Assembly (NCBI GenBank): GCA_963748485.1
Contig: CAVVJF010000017.1
Location: 27,301 to 91,300, forward strand
Length of the DNA: 64,000 bases
Reading direction: 5' to 3'
From: DASRWT01 sp963748485
GTDB lineage: Bacteria > Methylomirabilota > Methylomirabilia > Rokubacteriales > CSP1-6
The notes beneath the pieces are model-generated. The model had not been told where the DNA came from and did no database searches. It saw only the letters and a program-made list of their open reading frames with translations. Of the stretch, positions 48,317 to 55,419 are shown in pieces (the first letter of the stretch is position 1; each line of letters opens with the position of its first letter). Both the position numbers and the translations under genes were made by a program.

Positions 48317-49150
48317 ATGCGACCCCGCGCCTTCTGGTTCTCCATCCTGGCCTTCGCGGCCGCGCTCCTCGCGACCGCCGGCGTCCTCCGCGCGCAGACG
48401 CCCGATCTCCCGATCTTCGACACGCATATCCACTACAGCGCGCCCGACTGGGCGGAGTACCCGGAGGACCGCATTCTCGGCATCCTGCAGCAGGCGGGCA
48501 TCCGGCGCGCGCTCGTCTCCAGCACGCCAGACGACGGGACCATCAAGCTCTACCAGAAGGATCCCAAGCGCATCGTGCCGATCCTCCGCCCGTACCGCAC
48601 GCGCGAGGACATCGGTCACTGGTGGCAAGATCCGTCCGTGATCCCGTACCTCGAGTCGCGTCTCGCCCTCAAGGTGCACAAGGGCATCGGCGAGTTCCAT
48701 CTCTTCGGCGGCCAGACCGGCACCCCCGTGATCAAGCGCCTCACCGAGATCGTGCTGCGGGAGGGGATCTATCTCCACGCCCATTCGGACGAGGTCGCCA
48801 TCGTGGAGCTGTTCACGCTGGAGCCGGGCCTGCGCGTGATCTGGGCGCATGCGGGGATGTCCTCGGGGCCGCAGGCCGTGGGCGCCCTCCTCGACCGCTA
48901 CCAGACCCTCTGGGTGGATCTGGCGATCCGGAACGGCGACGTCGCCCCCGGCGGCGTGCTCGACCCGGGCTGGCGCGCACTGTTCATGCGCCACTCGGAC
49001 CGCTTCCTCGCCGGCACCGACACCTGGGTCACGTCACGGTGGGAAGCCCTGCCGAATTCGGTCGCGGAAGTGCGCACCTACCTCAATCAACTGCCGCGCG
49101 ACGTCGCCGAGAAGATCGCCTACCAGAACGCCGAGCGGTTGTTCCCGTAA
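48317..49150 (+). CDS. Secreted amidohydrolase-family metal-dependent hydrolase
   Basis: A 277-residue TIM-barrel protein with a signal peptide (FWFSILAFAAALLATAGVLR, cleaved near AQT). Metal ligands are suggested by DTHIHYS (H37 and H39), LALKVHKGIGE, YLHAHSDE, IWAHAGMSS and AGTDTW. It belongs to the amidohydrolase-2-like group that includes lactonases and decarboxylases, but an exported member is unusual. The ATG at 48317 is used; the longer upstream frame is noise. It stands alone and its substrate is unknown. Confidence 0.83.
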   Translation: MRPRAFWFSILAFAAALLATAGVLRAQTPDLPIFDTHIHYSAPDWAEYPEDRILGILQQAGIRRALVSSTPDDGTIKLYQKDPKRIVPILRPYRTREDIGHWWQDPSVIPYLESRLALKVHKGIGEFHLFGGQTGTPVIKRLTEIVLREGIYLHAHSDEVAIVELFTLEPGLRVIWAHAGMSSGPQAVGALLDRYQTLWVDLAIRNGDVAPGGVLDPGWRALFMRHSDRFLAGTDTWVTSRWEALPNSVAEVRTYLNQLPRDVAEKIAYQNAERLFP

Positions 49151-49200
49151 GTCCACGGGCGCGAGCGTGAGTTAGACGTCACGCCGCCGGAGATGCACCT

Positions 49201-49278
49201 ATGTTCCAGTGCTGTCGCTGTGGCTGCCGGGCCTGGTCAAGACCTGACCTGAGCCTCGGCCCCGGCGCGCCCGGATGA
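49201..49278 (+). CDS. Cys-rich 25-residue leader peptide of the ergothioneine-linked transporter operon
   Basis: A short ORF starts at ATG 49201 with GGAG eight bases upstream and encodes MFQCCRCGCRAW and 13 further residues. Four of residues 4-9 are Cys (codons TGC TGT, TGT, TGC). Its stop TGA overlaps the ATG of the ABC ATPase gene (ATGA), and that gene has no ribosome-binding site of its own. GCCGGGCC (49226-49233) can pair with GGCCCCGGC (49258-49266), which lies just before the ATPase start. Together this looks like a translational attenuator whose Cys codons sense charged cysteinyl-tRNA, like the polycysteine leader ORFs known in mycobacteria. No clear promoter was found upstream. Confidence 0.6.
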   Translation: MFQCCRCGCRAWSRPDLSLGPGAPG

Positions 49279-50021
49279 TCGCGGTCCGCCACGTCAGCAA
49301 GCGCTTCGGCGCGCTCGTCGCCCTCGACGACGTCTCCCTCGACGTCGCTCGAGGGTCGACGCACGTCCTGCTCGGCTCCAGCGGCTCCGGCAAGTCGACC
49401 CTGCTGCGGGTCGTGCTCGGCCTGATCGCCGCCGACGCCGGGGAGGCGCTAGTCGACGGTGCCCCCGTCACCCCCGCCACGCGGCGCCATCTCGTCGGCC
49501 GCGTCGGCTACGTCGTGCAGGAGGGGGGCCTGTATCCCCACCTGACCGTAACCGGCAACGTGAGCCTGCCAGCCGAGACGGCAGGGTGGGCGCGCGAGCG
49601 GACGGCCGCGCGCGTCCGCGCGCTGGCCGAGCTCGCCGCGCTCGATCCGGCAATCCTGCACCGCTATCCCGCCGAGCTGAGCGGCGGCCAGCGCCAGCGG
49701 GTGGGCCTCATGCGCGCGCTCATGCTCGATCCGCCGCTCCTGCTCCTCGACGAGCCCTTGGGTGCGCTCGATCCCATCGTGCGCGCCGACCTGCAGGTCG
49801 AGCTGCGTCGACTCTTCGCCACACTCGATAAGACGGTCCTGCTCGTCACCCACGACGTCCGCGAGGCGGTGCTGCTCGGCGCGACCATCACGCTCCTGCG
49901 CGGCGGGCGGGTCGTGCAACAGGGGCCGTTCGGCGATCTCGCCCGGAAACCGGTAGAGCCGTTCGTCACCGAGTTCCTCGGGGCGCAGGCGCCGCCGCGC
50001 GAGCTGCGGGAGTACTTCTGA
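49275..50021 (+). CDS. ABC transporter ATP-binding protein, OpuBA/EgtV type
   Basis: A 248-residue ATPase of the quaternary-amine uptake group. Walker A is GSSGSGKST (36-44), the Q-loop VGYVVQEGGLYPHLT, signature LSGGQRQR, Walker B LLLLDEPLGALDP and the H-loop TVLLVTHDVREA. It lacks the C-terminal CBS pair of osmosensing OpuA, so it is like OpuBA/YehX and EgtV. It pairs with the fused binding protein-permease gene that follows after two bases. The adjacent egtD and egtB make ergothioneine or a precursor betaine (hercynine) the likely cargo. Confidence 0.9.
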   Translation: MIAVRHVSKRFGALVALDDVSLDVARGSTHVLLGSSGSGKSTLLRVVLGLIAADAGEALVDGAPVTPATRRHLVGRVGYVVQEGGLYPHLTVTGNVSLPAETAGWARERTAARVRALAELAALDPAILHRYPAELSGGQRQRVGLMRALMLDPPLLLLDEPLGALDPIVRADLQVELRRLFATLDKTVLLVTHDVREAVLLGATITLLRGGRVVQQGPFGDLARKPVEPFVTEFLGAQAPPRELREYF

Positions 50022-50023
50022 GC

Positions 50024-51520
50024 ATGCGCCCGGCCGTCGTCGCGGCGGTCGCCCTGGTCACGGTGGCGGCGGCCGCCGAGGCCGAGGTGGTGCGGGTGGG
50101 CTCGAAGTCGTTCACGGAGAGCTACGTAGTCGCCGAGATCGCCGCCCAGGTGCTCGAGGCGGCGGGCGCGGCGCCCGTGGAGCGCCGGGTCGGGCTCGGC
50201 GGCACCGGCATCGCGTACCGCGCGGTCGCTCACGGCAGCGTCGACTTCTATCCGGAGTATACCGGCACGATCAGTCGGGCGATCCTCAAGGACCCGGCCG
50301 CGGAGTCGGTGGAGGCGATCCGGGCCGCGCTCCGGCCGCGCGGGCTGACGATCAGCGGACCGCTCGGCTTCGAGAACACCTACGCGCTGGCGGTCCGCGC
50401 CGACCTCGCGCAACGGCTAGGCCTCGAGCGGATCAGCGACCTCGCCCGTCATCCGGAGCTGACTGGCGCCTTCACCTCGGGGTTTCTCGAGCGCGACGAC
50501 GGCTGGCCGGGCCTGCGTCGCCACTACGGTCTCGTGCTGGCCAGCGTGCGGGCCATCGAGCACGCGCTGGCCTATCAGGCGCTGGCCAGCTCCACGGTCG
50601 ACGTCATCGACGTCTTCTCCACGGACGGTCGACTCACGCGGGGCGGTATCGTCGTGCTGCGTGACGACCGGAGCTTCTTCCCCGCTTACGCCGCCGTGCT
50701 GCTGGCGCGAAGCGACTTCGTTGAGCGCCATCCGACGGCCTGGGCAACCCTGGAGCGCGCACTGGTGGGCCGGATCGATACGCCCGCCATGACGCGTCTG
50801 AACGCGCTGGCCGACCTCGACGGCCGCAGCGTCCGCCAGGCGGCTGCGCGCTTCCTCGGTCGCGAGGTCACCGATGCCGAGGAGCGCGCGCGGCTGGTCC
50901 GCGAGCTTGGCACGCTGACGCTCGAGCACCTGGGGCTCGCGGCCGCCGCCGTTGCGCTGGCCGTGCTGGTCGGTCTGCCTCTGGGCATCCTGGCCACGCG
51001 CTCCGCGCTGCTCGCCCAGGCCGAGCTGATGGCCGTCGGCGTTCTGCAGACGATCCCTGCGCTGGCATTGCTCTGTTTCATGATCCCGCTGCTCGGCATT
51101 GGCACGTTGCCAGCCTTGGTCGCGCTCTTCCTCTATGCGCTGCTGCCGATCGTGCGCGGCACCTACACCGGTCTGGCGACGATCGATCGCCAGCTGGGTG
51201 AGATCGCCGATGTCCTCGGCGTGTCGGGCTGGCGCCGCCTGACCCGGATCGAGCTCCCGCTGGCCTCGGTGAACGTGCTGGCCGGCATCAAGACGGCCGT
51301 GATCTGGACGGTCGGCACGGCCACCCTCGCGGCCTTCATCGGCGGCGGCGGCTACGGTACGCTGATCGTGCGCGGCCTCGCGCTCGACGACACCCGAACG
51401 ATCCTCGCCGGCGCCATCCCGGCCGCTCTGATGGCCTTGCTGTTCCACGCCCTGTTCGAGATCGTCGACCGTCTGCTGGTCCCGCGCGGACTCCGACTCG
51501 TCATGTCCCGACCAGGTTGA
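50024..51520 (+). CDS. Fused binding protein-permease of an OpuB/EgtU-type ABC transporter
   Basis: A 498-residue fusion. Residues 1-20 are a signal sequence or first helix (PAVVAAVALVTVAAAAEA); 22-290 form an OpuBC-like binding domain (RVGSKSFTESYVVAEIAAQV, GGTGIAYRAVAHGSVDFYPE, YQALASSTVDVIDVFSTDG); from about 300 to 490 follows a permease with five to six helices and the motif GIKTAVIWTVGTATLAAFIG plus the EAA-like loop ADVLGVSGWRRLTRIELP. In the described EgtU proteins the membrane domain comes first; here the binding domain is N-terminal. The Tyr and acidic residues of YPEYTGT are consistent with betaine binding. Ergothioneine import is inferred from neighbours. Confidence 0.88.
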   Translation: MRPAVVAAVALVTVAAAAEAEVVRVGSKSFTESYVVAEIAAQVLEAAGAAPVERRVGLGGTGIAYRAVAHGSVDFYPEYTGTISRAILKDPAAESVEAIRAALRPRGLTISGPLGFENTYALAVRADLAQRLGLERISDLARHPELTGAFTSGFLERDDGWPGLRRHYGLVLASVRAIEHALAYQALASSTVDVIDVFSTDGRLTRGGIVVLRDDRSFFPAYAAVLLARSDFVERHPTAWATLERALVGRIDTPAMTRLNALADLDGRSVRQAAARFLGREVTDAEERARLVRELGTLTLEHLGLAAAAVALAVLVGLPLGILATRSALLAQAELMAVGVLQTIPALALLCFMIPLLGIGTLPALVALFLYALLPIVRGTYTGLATIDRQLGEIADVLGVSGWRRLTRIELPLASVNVLAGIKTAVIWTVGTATLAAFIGGGGYGTLIVRGLALDDTRTILAGAIPAALMALLFHALFEIVDRLLVPRGLRLVMSRPG

Positions 51521-51529
51521 CGCGCGTCG

Positions 51530-51551
51530 ACGGGGGAGAACGGCCCCCCGT
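51530..51551. terminator. Hairpin between convergent transporter and phosphoribosyltransferase-like genes
   Basis: ACGGGGG (51530-51536) and CCCCCGT (51545-51551) form a 7-bp stem with an 8-base loop in the 36-bp space between two convergent genes. There is no T tract on either side, so termination would have to be factor-aided; it may instead protect mRNA 3' ends. Confidence 0.5.
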
Positions 51552-51556
51552 GGCCG

Positions 51557-52345
51557 CTAGATCGTCGCCGGCAGTGAGGCTTCGCCGGTAGGCTCCAGGA
51601 GCCGATTGAGGCGGCGGCAGCAGTCGATGACGGCATCGGCGTGCCCTGGGAACCACGCGCGCATCCACTCGGGGCGCTCGAAGAAGGCGAGCGGCCCGCG
51701 GCCGGTGCGGCGGATGGAGCCACGGCGCACCAGGCCGCTGGCGTTGATCAAGCTGACCTCGTCGAGCAGGCGGCCGGCGGCGGCGAAGCCCGGTGTGACG
51801 GGGCAGAGGGCGCGCAGCGGCGGCAAGGATTCCACGACACACCGCAGGCAGAAAGCGTGCGTACGCGCGCGGACCGCCGGGGCGAGCGCCTCCAGCACCT
51901 GCCGCAAGGTGATGCCGGAGAAGATCGTGTCGTCGACGATCGCCAGCGACGCGGCCGTCTCGACGCCGGCCAGCTGCTCGGCGAGTGGGACGCCGGTGGG
52001 GCTGACGACCGCGTAGCCGCCGCGCCCATCCTCTTCGCGGGTGAGGTCGATCCGCCGGATTGCCGGGAACCACCCGGCCCGCGCGTGGACCTGGCGGGCG
52101 ACGCGCTCCCCCGCCCGGCCGATCCCGACGGCGAGCGCGAAGGGCGCGTGCGCCCCCCGGCCGACCAGTGCTTCGATCTGCTCGTCGAGCGTGAGCACCC
52201 GCACCCGGCCGGCGTCGCGACGCACGAGCGCCAGCAGCTCGCGCGCCAGGACGAAGGCCGCCGAGTCGGCGCCGTGGCGCGCTCGAACGTCCTCGGTGAG
52301 GTCGTCGTGGATGTAGAAGCGCGTCGGCGTCGGCGTGTCGCTCAT
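51557..52345 (-). CDS. Phosphoribosyltransferase-like protein coupled to egtD
   Basis: A 262-residue protein whose middle contains a PRPP-binding signature, SLAIVDDTIFSGITLRQVL (two Asp, then SG), after an N-terminal region ending in AVGIGRAGERVARQVHARAG. The C-terminal third has Cys residues (HAFCLRCVVESL, LCPVTPG, DCCRRLNRLL) and the segment ERPEWMRAWFPGHADAVIDC. Type I phosphoribosyltransferases transfer ribose-5-phosphate to bases; some, such as PyrR, bind RNA. Its ATG overlaps the egtD stop (ATGA), so it is produced with the hercynine methyltransferase. A role in histidine supply, salvage or regulation is possible; none is established in ergothioneine loci to my knowledge. Confidence 0.75.
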   Translation of the reverse strand: MSDTPTPTRFYIHDDLTEDVRARHGADSAAFVLARELLALVRRDAGRVRVLTLDEQIEALVGRGAHAPFALAVGIGRAGERVARQVHARAGWFPAIRRIDLTREEDGRGGYAVVSPTGVPLAEQLAGVETAASLAIVDDTIFSGITLRQVLEALAPAVRARTHAFCLRCVVESLPPLRALCPVTPGFAAAGRLLDEVSLINASGLVRRGSIRRTGRGPLAFFERPEWMRAWFPGHADAVIDCCRRLNRLLEPTGEASLPATI

Positions 52346-53343
52346 GCGGCGCGAACGGCCGGCGCGGTGGCAGCTCGCGAGCGGGGCGCCGCGACCGCCA
52401 GGGCGAAGCGTTCACCGCCGTCGGAGTACCAGCCGTCCAGGCGGAGGCCCGCCGCCATCAACATCGCGCGCGCGGAGGCCCGCTCGAACTTGTAGGAGCT
52501 CTCGGTCCAGATCGTTTCGCCCGGCTCCAGCTCGAGCGTGAGGTCCAGGTCGCGGACGCGGACCGTCTGCGCACGTTCGGAGACCAGGTGCATCTCGATA
52601 CGCTGCGCGGCCGCGTTGTACCACGCGTGGTGATGGAACAGCTCGAGACGGAAGTCGCCACCCAGGCTCCGGTTAATCACGCTCAGGATGTTGCGGTTGA
52701 AGGCGGCGGTCACTCCGGCCGCATCGTTGTAGGCGGCTTCCAGCACCGCGGTATCCTTGACGAGATCGATGCCGAGCAGCAGTCGGTCGCCCCGGCGCAG
52801 GAGGCGACGAACCTGGGTGAGCAGGGCGACGCGCCCGGGGGGATCGAGGTTGCCAATGGTGCTGCCGAGGAAGAGTACGAGCCGGCGACCGCTGGGGACC
52901 GGGACGTGGACGAGGTGACGCTCGAAGTCGCCGATGACCGCATGCACCTCGAGGGCGGCGTCGGTCGCCAGCAGACGGTGGGCGGAGGCCGCCACCGTGG
53001 TCTCATCCACGTCGACCGGAGTGTAGCGCAGCGGCCCGCCGCCGCGGGCGTCGAGGAAACGGCGTGTTTTCACCGAGAAGCCCGAGCCGAGCTCGACGAC
53101 CTCGCGCGGCGCCATGGTGCGCATGAGCCCCGGCGCCAGGGTGTCGAGCAGGGCGTTCTCCACGCGCGTGAGGTAGTACTCGGGTAGACGCGTGATCTCC
53201 TCGAAGAGGCGAGAGCCGGCGGCGTCGTAGAAGTACTTCGGCGGCAGCGAGCGCGGACGGGCGCTGAGCCCGTGCAGCACGTCGGCAGCCATGGCTTTCA
53301 GGCGCGTGTGGGCATCGGCGTGGACGTCGACGCGATAGCGCAC
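52342..53343 (-). CDS. egtD: L-histidine N-alpha-methyltransferase EgtD
   Basis: Trimethylates histidine to hercynine with three SAM. The 333-residue length is usual. SAM-site motifs are VVELGSGFSVKTRRFLDA, YTPVDVDETTV and LVLFLGSTIGNLDP; the N-terminal LPPKYFYDAAGSRLFEEITRLPEYYLTRVE is the family hallmark, and the C-terminal IWTESSYKFERASARAML contains the His-binding Glu/Ser loop. GTG at 53343 has AAGGAG six bases upstream and replaces the longer frame. It follows egtB by 44 bp and overlaps the phosphoribosyltransferase-like gene. Confidence 0.95.
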   Translation of the reverse strand: MRYRVDVHADAHTRLKAMAADVLHGLSARPRSLPPKYFYDAAGSRLFEEITRLPEYYLTRVENALLDTLAPGLMRTMAPREVVELGSGFSVKTRRFLDARGGGPLRYTPVDVDETTVAASAHRLLATDAALEVHAVIGDFERHLVHVPVPSGRRLVLFLGSTIGNLDPPGRVALLTQVRRLLRRGDRLLLGIDLVKDTAVLEAAYNDAAGVTAAFNRNILSVINRSLGGDFRLELFHHHAWYNAAAQRIEMHLVSERAQTVRVRDLDLTLELEPGETIWTESSYKFERASARAMLMAAGLRLDGWYSDGGERFALAVAAPRSRAATAPAVRAA

Positions 53344-53387
53344 GGTCGGCTCCTTGCTCCGCTGGGTCGATGTGCCGGGAGCGCCGG

Positions 53388-54671
53388 TCAGGCGTCGTCG
53401 GCCAGACGGATCCCGGAGAACTGCCAGCGGGCGTCCGGGGGGAAGAAGTTGCGGTAGCTGACCCGAAGGTGCGACTGCGGTGTCACGCACGAGCCGCCAC
53501 GCAGTACCTGCTGACTCACCATGAACTTGCCGTTGTACTCGCCGATCGCCCCTGCCGCCGCCCGGTAGCCCGGGTACGGCGCGTAGGCGCTTTGCGTCCA
53601 CTCCCAGACGTCACCGAACACCTGGGACGGGGCATCTGTCGTGGCCGGCAGGGGGTGGAACACGCCGCTCTCTTGCAGGTTCCCGGTGATGGGCTCGCCG
53701 GCGGCGGCATGCTCCCACTCCTGCTCGGTCGGCAGGCGCGCGCCGCGCCAGCGCGCGTAGGCGTCGGCTTCGTAGTAGCTCACGTGAGCGACGGGCGCGT
53801 GTGGGTCGAGCTGCAGCGGCCCGCTCAGCGTCTGCGTCCACCAGGCGCCGTCGCGGCGCTCCCAGTAGAGCGGGGCCTGCCAGCCTCGCTCCCGGACAGT
53901 GCGCCAGCCTTCCGAGAGCCAGGCCGACGGGTCGCCGTAGCCACCAGCCTCAATGAACTCGCGATACTCGCCGTTGGTCACCGGCCGATCGGCGACGCGG
54001 AAAGATCGCAGGTAGACGGCGTGGCGCGGCCCCTCGTTGTCGAAGGCGAAACCGGCGCCGGCGTGTCCGATCAGCTGCAGACCGCCCGCGTGGAGACGCC
54101 AGCCGATCGGCCGCGTGGCCGTGCCACGAGGCGGCGTGACCGCGTGATAGGCGGGGCGGAGCGGATTGACGGCGAGGTTGTATTTGATGTCGGTCAGGAT
54201 GAGTTCCTGATGCTGCTGCTCGTGGTTGAGCCCGAGCTCCAGCACCGGTGCCGCCGCGGCCAGCCGCGCCTCGTCGCCGCCCTCGAGCAGCGTGGTCATG
54301 CTCTCGTCGACCCACGCCCGGTAGGCGAGGACCTCGGCTATCGAGGGGCGCGATAGGTGACCACGGTCGGGCCGCGAGAACTGGGGGCCGACCGCATTGT
54401 AGTAGGAATTGAAGAGCACGCGATAGGCTTGGTCCCGCGGGGTGTAGCCCGGAAGGTTCGGCTCAAGCAGGAACGTCTCGAAAAACCACGAGACATGAGC
54501 AAGGTGCCACTTGGTCGGGCTCACGTCTGGCATCGCCTGGATGACTTGGTCCTCCGGAGAGAGCGGGCGGCACAGCGCCTCGGTCGTCCGCCGCACGTCC
54601 TGATACCGCGCGAGGAGCGCTGAGCGGTCGAGGGTGGGAGCCGTCGCGGTCCGGGCTGGGGCGATGCTCAT
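53388..54671 (-). CDS. egtB: Hercynine oxygenase EgtB
   Basis: A non-haem iron sulphoxide synthase joining a cysteine-derived thiol to hercynine with O2. The 427-residue protein has a DinB-like iron-binding domain (H56/H59 in KWHLAHVSWFFE and H150/H154 in NHEQQHQELI) and an FGE-sulphatase-type domain from about 190 (RPVTNGEYREFIEAGGY, WRGARLPTEQEWEHAAAG, GDVWEWTQSAYAPYPGY, RVSYRNFFPPDARWQFSGIRLA). EgtA, EgtC and EgtE are absent, so like many two-gene systems it probably uses cysteine or relies on unlinked enzymes for carbon-sulphur cleavage. ATG at 54671. Confidence 0.95.
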   Translation of the reverse strand: MSIAPARTATAPTLDRSALLARYQDVRRTTEALCRPLSPEDQVIQAMPDVSPTKWHLAHVSWFFETFLLEPNLPGYTPRDQAYRVLFNSYYNAVGPQFSRPDRGHLSRPSIAEVLAYRAWVDESMTTLLEGGDEARLAAAAPVLELGLNHEQQHQELILTDIKYNLAVNPLRPAYHAVTPPRGTATRPIGWRLHAGGLQLIGHAGAGFAFDNEGPRHAVYLRSFRVADRPVTNGEYREFIEAGGYGDPSAWLSEGWRTVRERGWQAPLYWERRDGAWWTQTLSGPLQLDPHAPVAHVSYYEADAYARWRGARLPTEQEWEHAAAGEPITGNLQESGVFHPLPATTDAPSQVFGDVWEWTQSAYAPYPGYRAAAGAIGEYNGKFMVSQQVLRGGSCVTPQSHLRVSYRNFFPPDARWQFSGIRLADDA

Positions 54672-54681
54672 TGACGTTCGA

Positions 54682-54711
54682 ATGATAGGCACGGCCTCCG
54701 CGCGCCCGCAA
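54682..54711 (-). promoter_or_regulatory. Predicted egtB promoter
   Basis: On the minus strand TATCAT (complement of 54682-54687, 5 of 6) follows TTGCGG (complement of 54706-54711) by 18 bp. The -10 box ends ten bases before the ATG, so the leader is only three to four bases. An ACGTCA hexamer (complement of 54672-54677) touches the start codon. Confidence 0.45.
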
Positions 54712-54809
54712 CCTGGCGCCTTGGGGGAGTCGAAGTCCAGGTCGTCCCCTCTTCGTGGGCGGCGCTGCTGACGAAGGTCCCCGCTCCGCAAGCGGTAACG
54801 CTCCACGGC

Positions 54810-54838
54810 TTGACCGGCCGCAGCGGCTCGTCTAACGT
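54810..54838 (+). promoter_or_regulatory. Predicted promoter of the DinB-like gene
   Basis: TTGACC (54810-54815, 5 of 6) and TAACGT (54833-54838, 3 of 6) are 17 bp apart, ten bases before the ATG at 54849. The -10 region is part of ACGTCACGCC, a 10-mer also found before the leader peptide at 49176-49185. Confidence 0.4.
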
Positions 54839-54848
54839 CACGCCTGTC

Positions 54849-55394
54849 ATGGTCGCGCGGGCGTCCGGCGCGCTCAGGAGATGGCGGGGCGAAGCCGTGC
54901 GCCGCATGGCGGCCTCGCGCGAATCCACGCTGGCGCTGGTCGCGAGGTTGCCCGAGCGCGAGATCCTGCGGCCCCGCACGCAGGACCGCTGGTCCGTCAA
55001 GGACGTTCTGACCCACCTGCTGAGCTGCGACGAGGAGACGCTCCGCCGGTTCCGCCTCATCGCGCGGGGCCACGGCGACCGCATCCGCTGGTTCGAGAGC
55101 ATGGCCGACGCGGACCGCTTCAATGCGAGATCGGTCGCCCGCGCGCGCCGTCTTGGCCTCCGCACCGTGCTCCGCCGCATGGCGCGGGTGCGTGCCGAGC
55201 TGATCACCACGTTCGAGCGCCTACCGACCGAAGCGCTGGGCGATCCCTCGCACGCCTACACCGTCGTGCAGTGGCTCCCCGCTCCCGGGTGGAGCCACGA
55301 GCGGGATCACCTGAGCGAGATCCGGAGCTGGTGGCGCGGTCGGCGGACGGCTCAGGCCGAACGGCGGACACGAGGGCGGGCGACGGTGGCGTGA
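54849..55394 (+). CDS. DinB-fold protein
   Basis: A 181-residue four-helix DinB/YfiT-like protein. The metal-site residues are suggested by the first His in WSVKDVLTHLLSCDEETL and by HERDHLSEIRSWW near the C-terminus. DinB-fold proteins include thiol-dependent transferases (mycothiol- or bacillithiol-dependent) and the iron domain of EgtB. Its place directly divergent from egtB and downstream of a shared motif invites the idea of an ergothioneine-dependent enzyme, but that is speculation. The upstream in-frame start is less likely than the ATG at 54849. Confidence 0.78.
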   Translation: MVARASGALRRWRGEAVRRMAASRESTLALVARLPEREILRPRTQDRWSVKDVLTHLLSCDEETLRRFRLIARGHGDRIRWFESMADADRFNARSVARARRLGLRTVLRRMARVRAELITTFERLPTEALGDPSHAYTVVQWLPAPGWSHERDHLSEIRSWWRGRRTAQAERRTRGRATVA

Positions 55395-55419
55395 ACCGCG
55401 ACCGCCATCTCCGCCGCAC

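Noticed and set aside
51530..51551. Classical intrinsic terminator
   Set aside because: The stem is good but there is no T tract on either strand, so it was listed only as a hairpin candidate.
49275..54671. Recent horizontal transfer of the ergothioneine cluster
   Set aside because: By eye the GC content and codon choice look like those of neighbouring genes, there is no integrase or tRNA, and the short flanking similarity (12 of 15 bases) is too weak alone.
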